Below are positions 1 to 8,453 of a stretch of 64,000 nt of DNA, piece after piece. Position 1 is the first letter of the stretch. Each line of letters begins with the position of its first letter. The notes below the pieces were generated by a model. The model was not told where the DNA came from. It did no database searches and saw nothing but the letters and a program-made list of their open reading frames with translations. The DNA comes from Streptomyces pristinaespiralis (lineage in GTDB: Bacteria; Actinomycetota; Actinomycetes; Streptomycetales; Streptomycetaceae): the NCBI RefSeq assembly GCF_001278075.1, contig NZ_CP011340.1, positions 3,472,001 through 3,536,000 on the forward strand. Reading direction: 5' to 3'. The position numbers and the translations under genes are program-made.

Positions 1-837
<837 letters not shown>

Positions 838-868
838 GGGCTCCGAGGCACGAGGAAGGGACGCGACG

Positions 869-1075
869 ATGATCAGGGTCGTACGAGGAAACCCGACTCC
901 CGAGGAGCTGGCCGCCGCACTCGCGGTGGTCCAGGCCCGCGCCGCGGCGAGCGCCGGAGCCGCGGCCGGGGAACCCCGGACGCCGGAGGGCTGGTCGGAT
1001 CCGGCGCGCATCGCCCGCAGCAGCCGGCCGCTGCCCGGCCCGCGGGCGTGGGCCCGCAGCTACTGGCCCGTGTGA
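869..1075 (+). CDS. accE: Acyl-CoA carboxylase epsilon subunit
   Basis: 68-residue protein matching the actinobacterial epsilon subunit, which binds and stabilises the alpha-beta carboxylase complex. It begins IRVVRGNPTPEELAAALAVV, the hallmark VxGxPxxEELAAL motif, has an alanine-rich middle, and ends in the conserved W-P tail (RAWARSYWPV). The ATG follows a GGAAGGGACGCGACG leader with a purine-rich ribosome site. It is cotranscribed with pccB (31-base gap) and followed by a strong hairpin, so the pair forms one transcript end. Also called pccE in Streptomyces. Confidence 0.93.
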   Translation: MIRVVRGNPTPEELAAALAVVQARAAASAGAAAGEPRTPEGWSDPARIARSSRPLPGPRAWARSYWPV

Positions 1076-1089
1076 CAGCGCTGTGAGCG

Positions 1090-1124
1090 GAGGAGGCCGG
1101 GCCCTGTGCGGGCCCGGCCTCCTC
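1090..1124. terminator. Bidirectional hairpin terminator
   Basis: Perfect 15-bp inverted repeat (1090-1104 with 1110-1124) around a 5-base loop, between the convergent ends of accE (1075) and the SGNH hydrolase gene (1130). There is no long T tract, as usual in Streptomyces. Confidence 0.85.
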
Positions 1125-1129
1125 GCTGT

Positions 1130-2266
1130 TCACAGCACGTCGGCCAGCAGCTCGGCCATGACCTGATAGCCCTTGTCGCCGGGGTGGAGGTGGTCGCCGA
1201 AGTCGTAGGCGGGGTGCAGACGCGCCGGGTCCGCGGGGTCGGCGAGGGCCCGGTCGAAGTCGACGACGGCGTCGTACTCGCCACCCGTGCGGATCCAGTG
1301 GTTGACCTCGGGGACGACGCGCGCCGAGTGCGTGCCCCAGTGGTCGGACCCGGCCAGCGGCAGCAGCGTCGCGCCGACGATCCGCACGCCCGCGGCGCGT
1401 GCCTGCCGGATCAGCTCCCGGTGGCCCGCGACGACCTCCGCGGAGCCGACGACCGGAGCGGGCTTGTAGGTCGGCTCGTCGGGGGCCTCGCTGAAGCCGA
1501 TGTCGTTGAGTCCTTCGAGGACGACGACGGTGGAGACGCCGGGCTGCGAGAGGGCGTCGCGGCGGAACCGCGCGGTTCCCCTCTCCCCGTACCAGGCCGA
1601 GTCGTTGAGCAGGAGGTTGCCGCCGATGCCGGCGTTGAGGACGGGCCGGCCGGTGAGTTCGGCGAGCGCGTCGGACCAGCGGCGGTCCGCTCCGGGCGTC
1701 GACCCGAAGCCGTCCGTGACGGAGTCCCCGAACAGGACGATCCCGTCCGTGCGTCCGGCGGCGACCTCCACACCGGCCAGGTGGTACCAGGACGCGGTGA
1801 CGTCGGTGAACGCCGCTCCGGACAGGTCGGCACGGCGGTCACCGCCGGCCCGGTAGGAGTCCGTCCACGCCTGCGAGTGGAACGTCACGGGGCCGGTCGT
1901 GCCGGCGAAGTACAGCGTGACCGTCACGGAGCCGAGCCGCTCGACGGCCAGGTCCGCCGGGTCGCTGCGCAGTTCGGCCCGCGCGGGAACCACGGCGGAC
2001 CGCGCCCCGCCGAAGGTGAGCTCCCGGACGGACCCCTCCTCGATCGCGGCGCCGCCGGCGGAGCGGGCGACGGTGGCCCCGGTCAGGTGCAGCGGGGACG
2101 TGCCGTAGGCGTTGGAGAGCCGTATGCGCAGGCGCTCGCCGCCCGCTGTGACGCGCACGATCTGGCGGACGGTCCCGTCCGAGAAGCCTTCCTGGGACCA
2201 GTTCGGGGTGAAGCCGGTGCTGGGCATCTGGGGAGAGGCGGCCCAGGCCGCGGTCCATTCGCTCAT
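1130..2266 (-). CDS. SGNH/GDSL-type hydrolase
   Basis: 378 residues. The C-terminal half is an SGNH esterase/lipase fold with all four blocks visible: FGDSVTDGFG near residue 180 (nucleophile Ser), NAGIGGN (Gly), EGLNDIG (Asn) and the catalytic DxxH in FGDHLHPGDKG near the C terminus. The first 160 residues form the beta-rich accessory domain seen in secreted Streptomyces relatives, but here there is no signal peptide (the protein starts MSEWTAAWAASP), so a cytoplasmic carbohydrate esterase or deacylase is more likely. Divergently paired with a TetR gene whose putative operator lies between them, so the TetR protein probably controls this gene. Substrate unknown. Confidence 0.85.
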   Translation of the reverse strand: MSEWTAAWAASPQMPSTGFTPNWSQEGFSDGTVRQIVRVTAGGERLRIRLSNAYGTSPLHLTGATVARSAGGAAIEEGSVRELTFGGARSAVVPARAELRSDPADLAVERLGSVTVTLYFAGTTGPVTFHSQAWTDSYRAGGDRRADLSGAAFTDVTASWYHLAGVEVAAGRTDGIVLFGDSVTDGFGSTPGADRRWSDALAELTGRPVLNAGIGGNLLLNDSAWYGERGTARFRRDALSQPGVSTVVVLEGLNDIGFSEAPDEPTYKPAPVVGSAEVVAGHRELIRQARAAGVRIVGATLLPLAGSDHWGTHSARVVPEVNHWIRTGGEYDAVVDFDRALADPADPARLHPAYDFGDHLHPGDKGYQVMAELLADVL

Positions 2267-2298
2267 GACGTACCCCTTCCGCCACTAATGGGCGGTGA

Positions 2299-2348
2299 GT
2301 TCCATTAGGATGGGAGCACGCTAACAGAGTTCTCGTCGCTAATGGAAC
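2299..2348. promoter_or_regulatory. Inverted-repeat operator in the TetR/SGNH divergent promoter
   Basis: Ten-base arms GTTCCATTAG (2299-2308) and CTAATGGAAC (2339-2348) are perfect inverted complements. A further CTAATGG lies at 2285-2291. A TAGGAT -10-like hexamer at 2306-2311 overlaps the left arm, so binding would block TetR-gene transcription. The right arm precedes the AGGAG ribosome site of the TetR gene, so these arms probably bound the operator region. Confidence 0.55.
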
Positions 2349-2359
2349 AGGAGACCCGT

Positions 2360-2962
2360 TTGGACGCCACACCGGGTACGGTCCGCCCCGGCGGCCGCAC
2401 CGCGAAAGTCCGTGCCGCCGTGCTCGCCGCCACCCAGGAAGCACTGGTCGACGGCGGGTTCCACGCCCTGACGCCGGACCGGGTCGCGGCAGTCGCGGGA
2501 GTCGGCAAGACCACCGTCTACCGGCGCTGGCGGTCGTCGGCCGGGCTGGTCGCGGACCTGCTGCGCGACATGGCCGAGCAGTCCCTGCCCGCCGCGGACA
2601 CCGGATCGCTGGAAGGGGACCTGCGCGCCAACGCGGCGCTCGTACGGGACACCCTCACCGACCCGCGCATGGGGCCGGTCTTCGCCGCCGTCATCGCGGC
2701 CGCCGCGTGCGACGAGGAGTGCGCAAAGGCCCTCCACGGCTTCTACGCGACCCGGCTCGCCGAGTGGACCCCGGCGGTCGAACGCGGCCTCTCCCGCGGG
2801 GAGATCCCGGCCGGCACCGACCCGCTGGACGTCCTGCGGGCCGTCTCCGCACCCCTGTACTACCGCTTCGCCGTCAGTCGCGAGCCCCTGACGGCCGACG
2901 TCGCACAGCGAGCGGCGGCGGCGGCGCTGGCCGCCGCGCGGGCGGGTGCGTTCGTGGTTTGA
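2360..2962 (+). CDS. TetR-family transcriptional regulator
   Basis: About 200 residues with an N-terminal TetR helix-turn-helix (VAAVAGVGKTTVYRRWRS, residues about 35-55) and a variable C-terminal ligand domain. I prefer the TTG at 2360, which has AGGAG at 2349-2353, over the in-frame ATG at 2342, because that ATG lies inside the operator arm and has no ribosome site. The divergent SGNH hydrolase gene is the likely target along with the regulator itself. Effector unknown. Confidence 0.85.
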   Translation: MDATPGTVRPGGRTAKVRAAVLAATQEALVDGGFHALTPDRVAAVAGVGKTTVYRRWRSSAGLVADLLRDMAEQSLPAADTGSLEGDLRANAALVRDTLTDPRMGPVFAAVIAAAACDEECAKALHGFYATRLAEWTPAVERGLSRGEIPAGTDPLDVLRAVSAPLYYRFAVSREPLTADVAQRAAAAALAAARAGAFVV

Positions 2963-2974
2963 GTACGCATACTC
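2961..2974. promoter_or_regulatory. Near-perfect palindrome upstream of mmpB
   Basis: GAGTACGCATACTC overlaps the stop codon of the TetR gene and lies 37 bases before the mmpB start. Six of seven base pairs are symmetric. It may be an operator for the small gene; no factor is assigned. Confidence 0.35.
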
Positions 2975-3010
2975 AGGCGCGAGGCCACCCGCACCAGCAC
3001 CATCGAAGGC

Positions 3011-3139
3011 ATGCTGTGGTCCGACCCGGAGAACGAACCGCCCAAGGAACTCCGCGACATGCAGACGATGCTGCGTCGCGCGGGGCTGGTGCTGGCGCTG
3101 GCGATGGTGGTGGCGATGTTCGCGGCGGGCCTGCGGTGA
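3011..3139 (+). CDS. mmpB: Small single-pass membrane protein, MmpB-like
   Basis: 42-codon gene starting MLWSDPENEPPKELRDMQ. A charged cytoplasmic-type N-terminal half of about 23 residues is followed by one hydrophobic helix (AGLVLALAMVVAMFAAGL) and a final Arg. Length and sequence match what I recall of the Streptomyces morphogenic membrane protein MmpB, linked to development; the name is from memory. A GAAGG sequence directly precedes the ATG with very short spacing. It lies between the TetR and maf genes. Confidence 0.65.
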   Translation: MLWSDPENEPPKELRDMQTMLRRAGLVLALAMVVAMFAAGLR

Positions 3140-3257
3140 GCAAGGCCTGACAAAAGCGCGCGCCGCCTGTCCCGCTGCGGCCCGGGGGCCGCACCCCGGA
3201 GCCGGGACGGGCCCAGGGCCCCGGCCGGACTCCGCCCAGCACCCCCGCGCCGCCGCC

Positions 3258-3263
3258 TACGAT
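3258..3263 (+). promoter_or_regulatory. Leaderless -10 hexamer for maf
   Basis: TACGAT followed by seven bases and then the ATG at 3271. This spacing puts the transcript 5' end on the start codon, so maf is probably translated from a leaderless mRNA. It also argues against the upstream in-frame ATG at 3262, which overlaps the hexamer. Confidence 0.6.
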
Positions 3264-3270
3264 GGCCCCC

Positions 3271-3888
3271 ATGACCAGCCCGTCACCCCACCGCACCCGT
3301 CTTGTCCTCGCCTCCGCCTCCCCCGCACGGCTGAATCTGCTGCGGCAGGCCGGCCTCGCGCCGGACGTGATCGTCAGCGGCGTCGACGAGGACGCACTCA
3401 CCGCGCCCACCCCCGCCGAGCTCGCGCTCGTGCTGGCCGAGGCGAAGGCCGCGGCCGTCGCCGCCCGGCCGGAGGCCGCCGGGGCGCTGCTGATCGGGTG
3501 CGACTCGGTCCTGGAGCTCGACGGCGAGGCGCTCGGCAAGCCCGCCGACGCCGAGGAGGCGACCGCCCGCTGGAAGGCGATGCGCGGCAGGGCGGGCGTC
3601 CTTCGGACAGGGCACTGCGTGATCGACACGGTGACCGGCCGCCGCGCTTCCGCGACCGCGTCGACGACGGTGCGCTTCGGCGAGCCGACGGACGCCGAGA
3701 TCGCCGCCTACGTCGCGAGCGGCGAACCGCTGTACGTCGCGGGGGCGTTCACGCTGGACGGCCGCTCGGCCCCGTTCATCGACAGCATCGAGGGAGACCC
3801 GGGCAACGTCATCGGACTGTCGCTGCCGTTGCTCCGCCGGCTCCTGGCGGAGCTGGGCTTCTCGATCACGGATCTCTGGACCGCCTGA
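3271..3888 (+). CDS. maf: Maf-family nucleoside triphosphate pyrophosphatase
   Basis: 205 residues. It hydrolyses non-canonical or modified NTPs to the monophosphate, a house-cleaning role also tied to septation control in other bacteria. Diagnostic features: the N-terminal [19 protein letters not shown] motif, [16 protein letters not shown] in the middle, and [19 protein letters not shown] near the C terminus. The start at 3271 is chosen from the leaderless promoter. It ends 12 bases from the convergent gene at 3901. Its place beside acyl-CoA carboxylase genes is conserved in Streptomyces as I recall it. Confidence 0.93.
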   Translation: MTSPSPHRTRLVLASASPARLNLLRQAGLAPDVIVSGVDEDALTAPTPAELALVLAEAKAAAVAARPEAAGALLIGCDSVLELDGEALGKPADAEEATARWKAMRGRAGVLRTGHCVIDTVTGRRASATASTTVRFGEPTDAEIAAYVASGEPLYVAGAFTLDGRSAPFIDSIEGDPGNVIGLSLPLLRRLLAELGFSITDLWTA

Positions 3889-3900
3889 GCCGACGACGGG

Positions 3901-4359
3901 TCAGGCGGGCGCCGGGCCGCTGACGGGCGCCGCCTGGTCGTCGCCCTCGGCAGGCCCGGCCGGGGACCGGTCGTTGCCGTACACGATCAGGGACGCGACC
4001 AGCAGGCCGAGCACCACCATCAGGAACACGAAGGCGCTCCAGCCGACCAGGCCCACCGCCACCGCGCCGAGCACCCCGTGCACGACGGCAAGGGTGATGA
4101 GGGCGATGCGGGCGAAGCGGCCGGGCGCCCGGTCGCGTATGCCCGCCACGAGGAGCAGCACGCCGCACAGGGCGAGGAAGAGGCCGGACCCTATCCCCAG
4201 CCCCCACGTCGCGGTGACCATCACGTCCGGGTCCATGCCGTCCAGCGACATTCGCTGGGCCCCGACGAACGTGGCCATGACACCGTTGAGCACCACGATG
4301 CCGACGGCCTCCATCAGCAGGACAAGCGCAGCCACCACGGCCACCGGTCTGCGCACCAC
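3901..4359 (-). CDS. Conserved four-helix membrane protein
   Basis: About 152 residues with four predicted transmembrane segments (VAVVAALVLLMEAVGIVVL; LGIGSGLFLALCGVLLLVAG; IALITLAVVHGVLGAVAVGLV; FVFLMVVLGLLVASLIVYG) and a polar Pro/Ala-rich cytoplasmic tail. The open frame extends to 4542, but the extra 61 residues look non-coding. One of the tandem GTG codons at 4359 or 4356, preceded by a G-rich ribosome site, is the better start. No function is recognised. It is convergent with maf. Confidence 0.72.
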   Translation of the reverse strand: MVRRPVAVVAALVLLMEAVGIVVLNGVMATFVGAQRMSLDGMDPDVMVTATWGLGIGSGLFLALCGVLLLVAGIRDRAPGRFARIALITLAVVHGVLGAVAVGLVGWSAFVFLMVVLGLLVASLIVYGNDRSPAGPAEGDDQAAPVSGPAPA

Positions 4360-4715
4360 GGCGCCCCCAACCCTCTGTGTACCGGAAGTACGTACGACAG
4401 CCGCGAGGCTACTGACCGGTAAACGCGGGGACAAGGGTTGCGGCACGCTCGGTCCCCAGGCAAAGAATCGTTGGGCCATTCGTAGGGACTCCACAAAGAA
4501 ACGTGTCGCGCCGCTGCCGCCACAGACAGAGACCTTGACCACACCAGAGGGCTACTGTGCTCGGGAGGAACCCGTCGTACCGTGGTGCGACAAGGGATTT
4601 CGCGATCGAGCGAGCCTCGAATCACGCTCCGTGTGGGCAAGCTCACCATTGGGGACGGGTCGAAAGGCCGTGTCGGCAGTCCCTAAACTCAGCTTGTTTC
4701 AAGGAGGGAGCCATC

Positions 4716-6467
4716 GTGCGCAAGGTGCTCATCGCCAACCGTGGCGAAATCGCTGTCCGCGTTGCCCGTGCCTGCCGGGACGCCGGGATCGCGAGCGTAG
4801 CCGTCTACGCCGATCCGGACCGGGACGCATTGCATGTCCGCGCGGCCGACGAGGCGTTCGCCCTGGGCGGTGACACCCCGGCCGCCAGTTACCTGGACAT
4901 GGCCAAGGTGCTTCAGGCCGCGGCCGATTCGGGGGCGGACGCCATCCACCCCGGGTACGGCTTCCTGTCCGAGAACGCGGAGTTCGCCCAGGCGGTCATC
5001 GACGCCGGCCTGACCTGGATCGGCCCGCCGCCGCAGGCCATCCGCGACCTCGGTGACAAGGTCGCCGCCCGTCACATCGCCCAGCGCGCCGGCGCCCCGC
5101 TGGTCGCGGGCACGCCCGACCCGGTCTCGGGGGCCGACGAGGTCGTCGCGTTCGCCAAGGAGCACGGCCTGCCGATCGCGATCAAGGCCGCCTTCGGCGG
5201 TGGCGGTCGTGGCCTGAAGGTCGCCCGCACGCTCGAAGAGGTGCCGGAGCTGTACGACTCCGCAGTGCGCGAGGCCGTCGCCGCCTTCGGCCGCGGCGAA
5301 TGCTTCGTCGAGCGTTACCTCGACAAGCCGCGCCACGTCGAGACCCAGTGCCTGGCCGACACCCACGGCAACGTGGTCGTCGTCTCCACCCGTGACTGCT
5401 CGCTCCAGCGCCGCCACCAGAAGCTGGTCGAGGAGGCCCCGGCGCCGTTCCTGTCCGAGGCCCAGAACGCGGAGCTGTACCGGGCCTCCAAGGCCATCCT
5501 CAAGGAAGCCGGCTACGTCGGCGCCGGCACCGTCGAGTTCCTCGTCGGCACCGACGGCACCATCTCCTTCCTCGAGGTCAACACCCGCCTCCAGGTCGAG
5601 CACCCGGTCACCGAAGAAGTCACCGGCATCGACCTCGTCCGCGAGATGTTCCGCATCGCCGACGGCGAGGAACTGGGCTACGACGACCCCGCCGTGCGCG
5701 GCCACTCCTTCGAGTTCCGCATCAACGGCGAGGACCCGGGCCGGGGCTTCCTCCCCGCCCCCGGCACCGTCACCGCCTTCAACGCGCCCACCGGGCCCGG
5801 CGTCCGCCTCGACGCCGGCGTCGAGTCCGGCTCGGTCATCGGCCCGGCCTGGGACTCCCTCCTCGCCAAGCTGATCGTCACCGGCGCCACCCGCGAGCAG
5901 GCACTGCAGCGCGCGGCCCGCGCGCTGGCGGAGTTCGAGGTCGAGGGCATGGCCACCGCCATCCCCTTCCACCGTGCCGTCGTCGCCGACCCGGCGTTCA
6001 CCGCGGACCCCTTCCGGGTCCATACCCGGTGGATCGAGACCGAGTTCGTCAACGACATCAAGCCGTTCACCGTCCCCGGGGACACCGAGGAGGACGAGGC
6101 CGGCCGCGAGACCATCGTGGTCGAGGTCGGCGGCAAGCGCCTCGAGGTGTCGCTGCCGTCCTCGCTCGGCATGACCCTGGCGCGCACCGGCCTGGCCGCC
6201 GGCGCCAAGCCCAAGCGCCGCGCGGCGAAGAAGTCGTCGTCGGCCGCGTCCGGCGACACCCTCGCCTCCCCGATGCAGGGCACCATCGTCAAGGTCGCCG
6301 TCGAGGAGGGCCAGGAGGTCAAGGAGGGCGACCTCATCGTCGTCCTGGAGGCCATGAAGATGGAGCAGCCGCTCAACGCGCACCGCTCCGGCACCGTCAA
6401 GGGCCTCGCGGCCGAGGTCGGCGCCTCCCTCACCTCCGGCGCCACCATCTGCGAGATCAAGGACTGA
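4716..6467 (+). CDS. accA2: Acyl-CoA carboxylase alpha subunit (biotin carboxylase plus biotin carrier)
   Basis: 583 residues. It carboxylates biotin with ATP and bicarbonate for the PccB- and AccB-type beta subunits. It opens with the biotin carboxylase start [20 protein letters not shown]. The ATP-grasp domain shows [13 protein letters not shown] and the catalytic [20 protein letters not shown] stretch. A Lys/Ala-rich linker (about 490-510) leads to the biotinyl domain with EAMKMEQP carrying the biotinylated lysine. The GTG at 4716 has an AAGGAGGGAG ribosome site; upstream in-frame codons look non-coding. Bases 4360-4715 contain no other gene and probably hold the promoter. A strong terminator follows. 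Confidence 0.95.
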   Translation: MRKVLIANRGEIAVRVARACRDAGIASVAVYADPDRDALHVRAADEAFALGGDTPAASYLDMAKVLQAAADSGADAIHPGYGFLSENAEFAQAVIDAGLTWIGPPPQAIRDLGDKVAARHIAQRAGAPLVAGTPDPVSGADEVVAFAKEHGLPIAIKAAFGGGGRGLKVARTLEEVPELYDSAVREAVAAFGRGECFVERYLDKPRHVETQCLADTHGNVVVVSTRDCSLQRRHQKLVEEAPAPFLSEAQNAELYRASKAILKEAGYVGAGTVEFLVGTDGTISFLEVNTRLQVEHPVTEEVTGIDLVREMFRIADGEELGYDDPAVRGHSFEFRINGEDPGRGFLPAPGTVTAFNAPTGPGVRLDAGVESGSVIGPAWDSLLAKLIVTGATREQALQRAARALAEFEVEGMATAIPFHRAVVADPAFTADPFRVHTRWIETEFVNDIKPFTVPGDTEEDEAGRETIVVEVGGKRLEVSLPSSLGMTLARTGLAAGAKPKRRAAKKSSSAASGDTLASPMQGTIVKVAVEEGQEVKEGDLIVVLEAMKMEQPLNAHRSGTVKGLAAEVGASLTSGATICEIKD

Positions 6468-6485
6468 CACGTCCGACCGTCTGCT

Positions 6486-6519
6486 GAAGGGCCCCCGGCA
6501 TCCGTGCCGGGGGCCCTTC
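6486..6519 (+). terminator. Terminator of accA2
   Basis: Perfect 15-bp stem (6486-6500 with 6505-6519) and a TCCG tetraloop, 18 bases after the accA2 stop. Confidence 0.88.
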
Positions 6520-6661
6520 GTCGTGGGCGCGTCCTGTGCTGCTCGTGACGCGGACGTCCCGGCGCCGACGCCCCCTCGTCCCTGCCGGGCCGCGCCCGGC
6601 AGGACGGGCCGCTGCCGCCCTCCGCCGCCGCCCGTACCCGGCGTCCGGCATCCTTGGCGGT

Positions 6662-7240
6662 GTGACGGACACCAGGACCAAGCGCGCCGACGCGCGCCGC
6701 AACTACGACCGGCTGCTGACCGAGGCGCGGGCCGCGTTCGCCGAGCGCGGCACCGACGCCTCGCTCGAGGAGATCGCCCGCAGCGCGGGCGTCGGGATCG
6801 GCACGCTGTACCGCCACTTCCCCAACCGTCACGCCATGATGAACGCCGTCTTCCAGGAGTCCCTCGCCGCCCTGCTGGAGCGCTCACGCGAACTGGCCGG
6901 TGCGGAGCAGCCGTGTACGGCGCTCGTGGAGTGGCTGCGCGCCCTCATCACCCATGCGGGTGAATACCGAGGTCTCGCCCGTGCGCTTCTGTCGGCGTCC
7001 CACGACAGGAACTCCGCCCTGTCGGCGTGCAGCGTCCCCCTGCGCGACGCCGGTGAGCGCCTGCTGTCCCGGGCCCAGGAGACCGGGTCGGTCCGTGCGG
7101 ACGTCTCGATCGACGACCTGATGCAACTGACGAACGCGATCGCGCTCGCGGCGGAACAGGACCCCAAGGACCCGGAGTTGGCGGACCGCCTGCTGACGCT
7201 GACCCTGCGGGGCCTGCGGTCGGAGAACCGCCCCTGCTGA
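6662..7240 (+). CDS. TetR-family transcriptional regulator
   Basis: 192 residues. The N-terminal helix-turn-helix is IARSAGVGIGTLYRHFPNRHAM (interrupted here: IARSAGVG then IGTLYRHFPN). The C-terminal domain resembles the Streptomyces regulators with a TetR_C SbtR-like fold (leucine-rich, ELAGAEQPCTALVEWLRALI). The GTG at 6662 is preceded by CATCCT with seven bases between, suggesting a leaderless transcript; the longer reading from 6536 is rejected as an Arg/Pro-rich extension. No divergent partner gene lies next to it, so its target is not evident. Confidence 0.83.
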   Translation: MTDTRTKRADARRNYDRLLTEARAAFAERGTDASLEEIARSAGVGIGTLYRHFPNRHAMMNAVFQESLAALLERSRELAGAEQPCTALVEWLRALITHAGEYRGLARALLSASHDRNSALSACSVPLRDAGERLLSRAQETGSVRADVSIDDLMQLTNAIALAAEQDPKDPELADRLLTLTLRGLRSENRPC

Positions 7241-7364
7241 CGGCGCCGCCGGGGATGCCCGGCGCGGCTGTTCTGCCGTTGAGGACCTGCACCGAGCCGT
7301 CCCGACCCTCACGCCGTGCGGCCGCCGGGCCCTCGTGCCGCTCGCGGCACCGGAGCCCGGCGGC

Positions 7365-8288
7365 TCAGCGACGGCGCAGGTCGGCGACGCGTGCCGACCG
7401 GTCCGGAAGGGGCTCCGGGGCCAGCGCGCCCGTCGCGCTGCGCAGTCCCGCCCGGGTGCGGCGCTGACCGGGCAGCGGTACCTCGGGGCGCGGCGCGGGC
7501 GCCGCCCCCGCCCCGGCGACCGCGATCTGCACACCCTGGTCCGCGAGCGCCTGGAGCTCCGTCGCCGCCCGGTCGTCGTGCACCGGCGGCTCGTCCGTCA
7601 CCAGGCGGGTGATCACATCCGTCGGCACGGTCTGGAACATCGTGTCCGTACCGAGCTTGGTGTGGTCCGCCAGGACCACGACCTCCGACGCGGCCTGGAC
7701 GAGCGCCCTGTCGACGCTCGCGGAGAGCATGTTGGACGTGGACAGTCCGCGCTCGGCCGTCAGCCCGCTCCCGGACAGGAACGCGCGGGAGACCCGCAGC
7801 CCTTGGAGGGACTGCTCCGCGCCGCTCCCGACCAGCGCGTAGTTGGAGCCGCGCAACGTGCCGCCGGTCATGACGACTTCGACCCGGTTGGCATGGGCGA
7901 GCGCCTGGGCGACCAGGAGGGAGTTCGTGACCACGGTCAGTCCGGGAACGCGCGCGAGCCGGCGGGCCAGCTCCTGCGTCGTGGTACCGGCGCCGACCAC
8001 GATGGCCTCGCCCTCTTCCACGAGGGCGGCCGCGAGGTCGGCGATGGCCGTCTTCTCCGCGGTGGCGGACAGGGATTTCTGCGGGAAGCCGGACTCGCGG
8101 GTGAATCCGCCCGGCAGTACCGCACCGCCGTGCCGGCGGTCGAGGAGTCCTTCTGCCTCCAGTGCCCGCACGTCTCGCCGTACGGTCACTTCGGAGGTCT
8201 GGACGACGCGGGCGAGCTCACGGAGCGACACGGCACCGTTGGCACGCACCATTTCGAGGATCAACTGACGACGTTCTGCAGCGAACAC
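7365..8288 (-). CDS. DeoR-family transcriptional regulator
   Basis: 307 residues. N-terminal DeoR helix-turn-helix (FAAERRQLILEMVRANGAVS; VVQTSEVTVRRDVRALEAEG) followed by the DeoRC sugar-phosphate sensor fold with VVGAGTTTQELARRL, SNMLSASVDRALVQAA and VVLADHTKLG. The C-terminal 60 residues are Ala/Pro/Arg-rich and look extra to the family. It starts with GTG, and an inverted repeat directly in front of the gene suggests autoregulation. DeoR proteins usually sense sugar phosphates, so its position next to nucleoside-sugar catabolism is suggestive, but its putative operator differs from the palindrome shared by those genes. Confidence 0.88.
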   Translation of the reverse strand: MFAAERRQLILEMVRANGAVSLRELARVVQTSEVTVRRDVRALEAEGLLDRRHGGAVLPGGFTRESGFPQKSLSATAEKTAIADLAAALVEEGEAIVVGAGTTTQELARRLARVPGLTVVTNSLLVAQALAHANRVEVVMTGGTLRGSNYALVGSGAEQSLQGLRVSRAFLSGSGLTAERGLSTSNMLSASVDRALVQAASEVVVLADHTKLGTDTMFQTVPTDVITRLVTDEPPVHDDRAATELQALADQGVQIAVAGAGAAPAPRPEVPLPGQRRTRAGLRSATGALAPEPLPDRSARVADLRRR

Positions 8289-8323
8289 GAAACTGACAGT
8301 AACCCCACCGCCCGTCAGTTTTC
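8289..8323. promoter_or_regulatory. Probable autoregulatory operator of the DeoR gene
   Basis: GAAACTGAC (8289-8297) and GTCAGTTTTC (8314-8323) form an inverted repeat (one extra T in the right arm) that touches the GTG start of the DeoR-family gene. Arms rich in GAAA/CTGA resemble DeoR-family operators in general. Confidence 0.5.
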
Positions 8324-8362
8324 AGCTCTATGCGCCGGATACCGGAAATTGCGCACTTAAGA

Positions 8363-8386
8363 GGCCGCCAAGTGATATAGGCGGCC
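8363..8386 (-). terminator. Weak hairpin between lpdA and the DeoR gene
   Basis: GGCCGCC (8363-8369) pairs with GGCGGCC (8380-8386) around a 10-base AT-rich loop, 67 bases past the lpdA stop. Seven base pairs only, so termination is tentative. Confidence 0.35.
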
Positions 8387-8453
8387 CCCAAGTTGCTCAC
8401 GCGACGAGTGAAGTGCCCGGGGTTCGCCGGGTTTCTTCCGTGCGCGGGTGCGA

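Noticed and set aside
1106..2308. 400-codon open frame on the plus strand opposite the SGNH hydrolase gene
   Set aside because: It mirrors a real gene with intact motifs on the other strand. The frame is open because GC-rich codons lack stops, and its translation is Arg/Gly/Val-rich with no family.
4689..6887. 732-codon minus-strand open frame opposite accA2
   Set aside because: accA2 is certain from motifs across the same DNA. The opposite reading shows no domain and composition bias only.
7365..8288. The DeoR protein as regulator of the CTACGCGCGTAG regulon
   Set aside because: Its own promoter carries a different inverted repeat and no copy of the palindrome, so sequence evidence does not support it, although it cannot be excluded.
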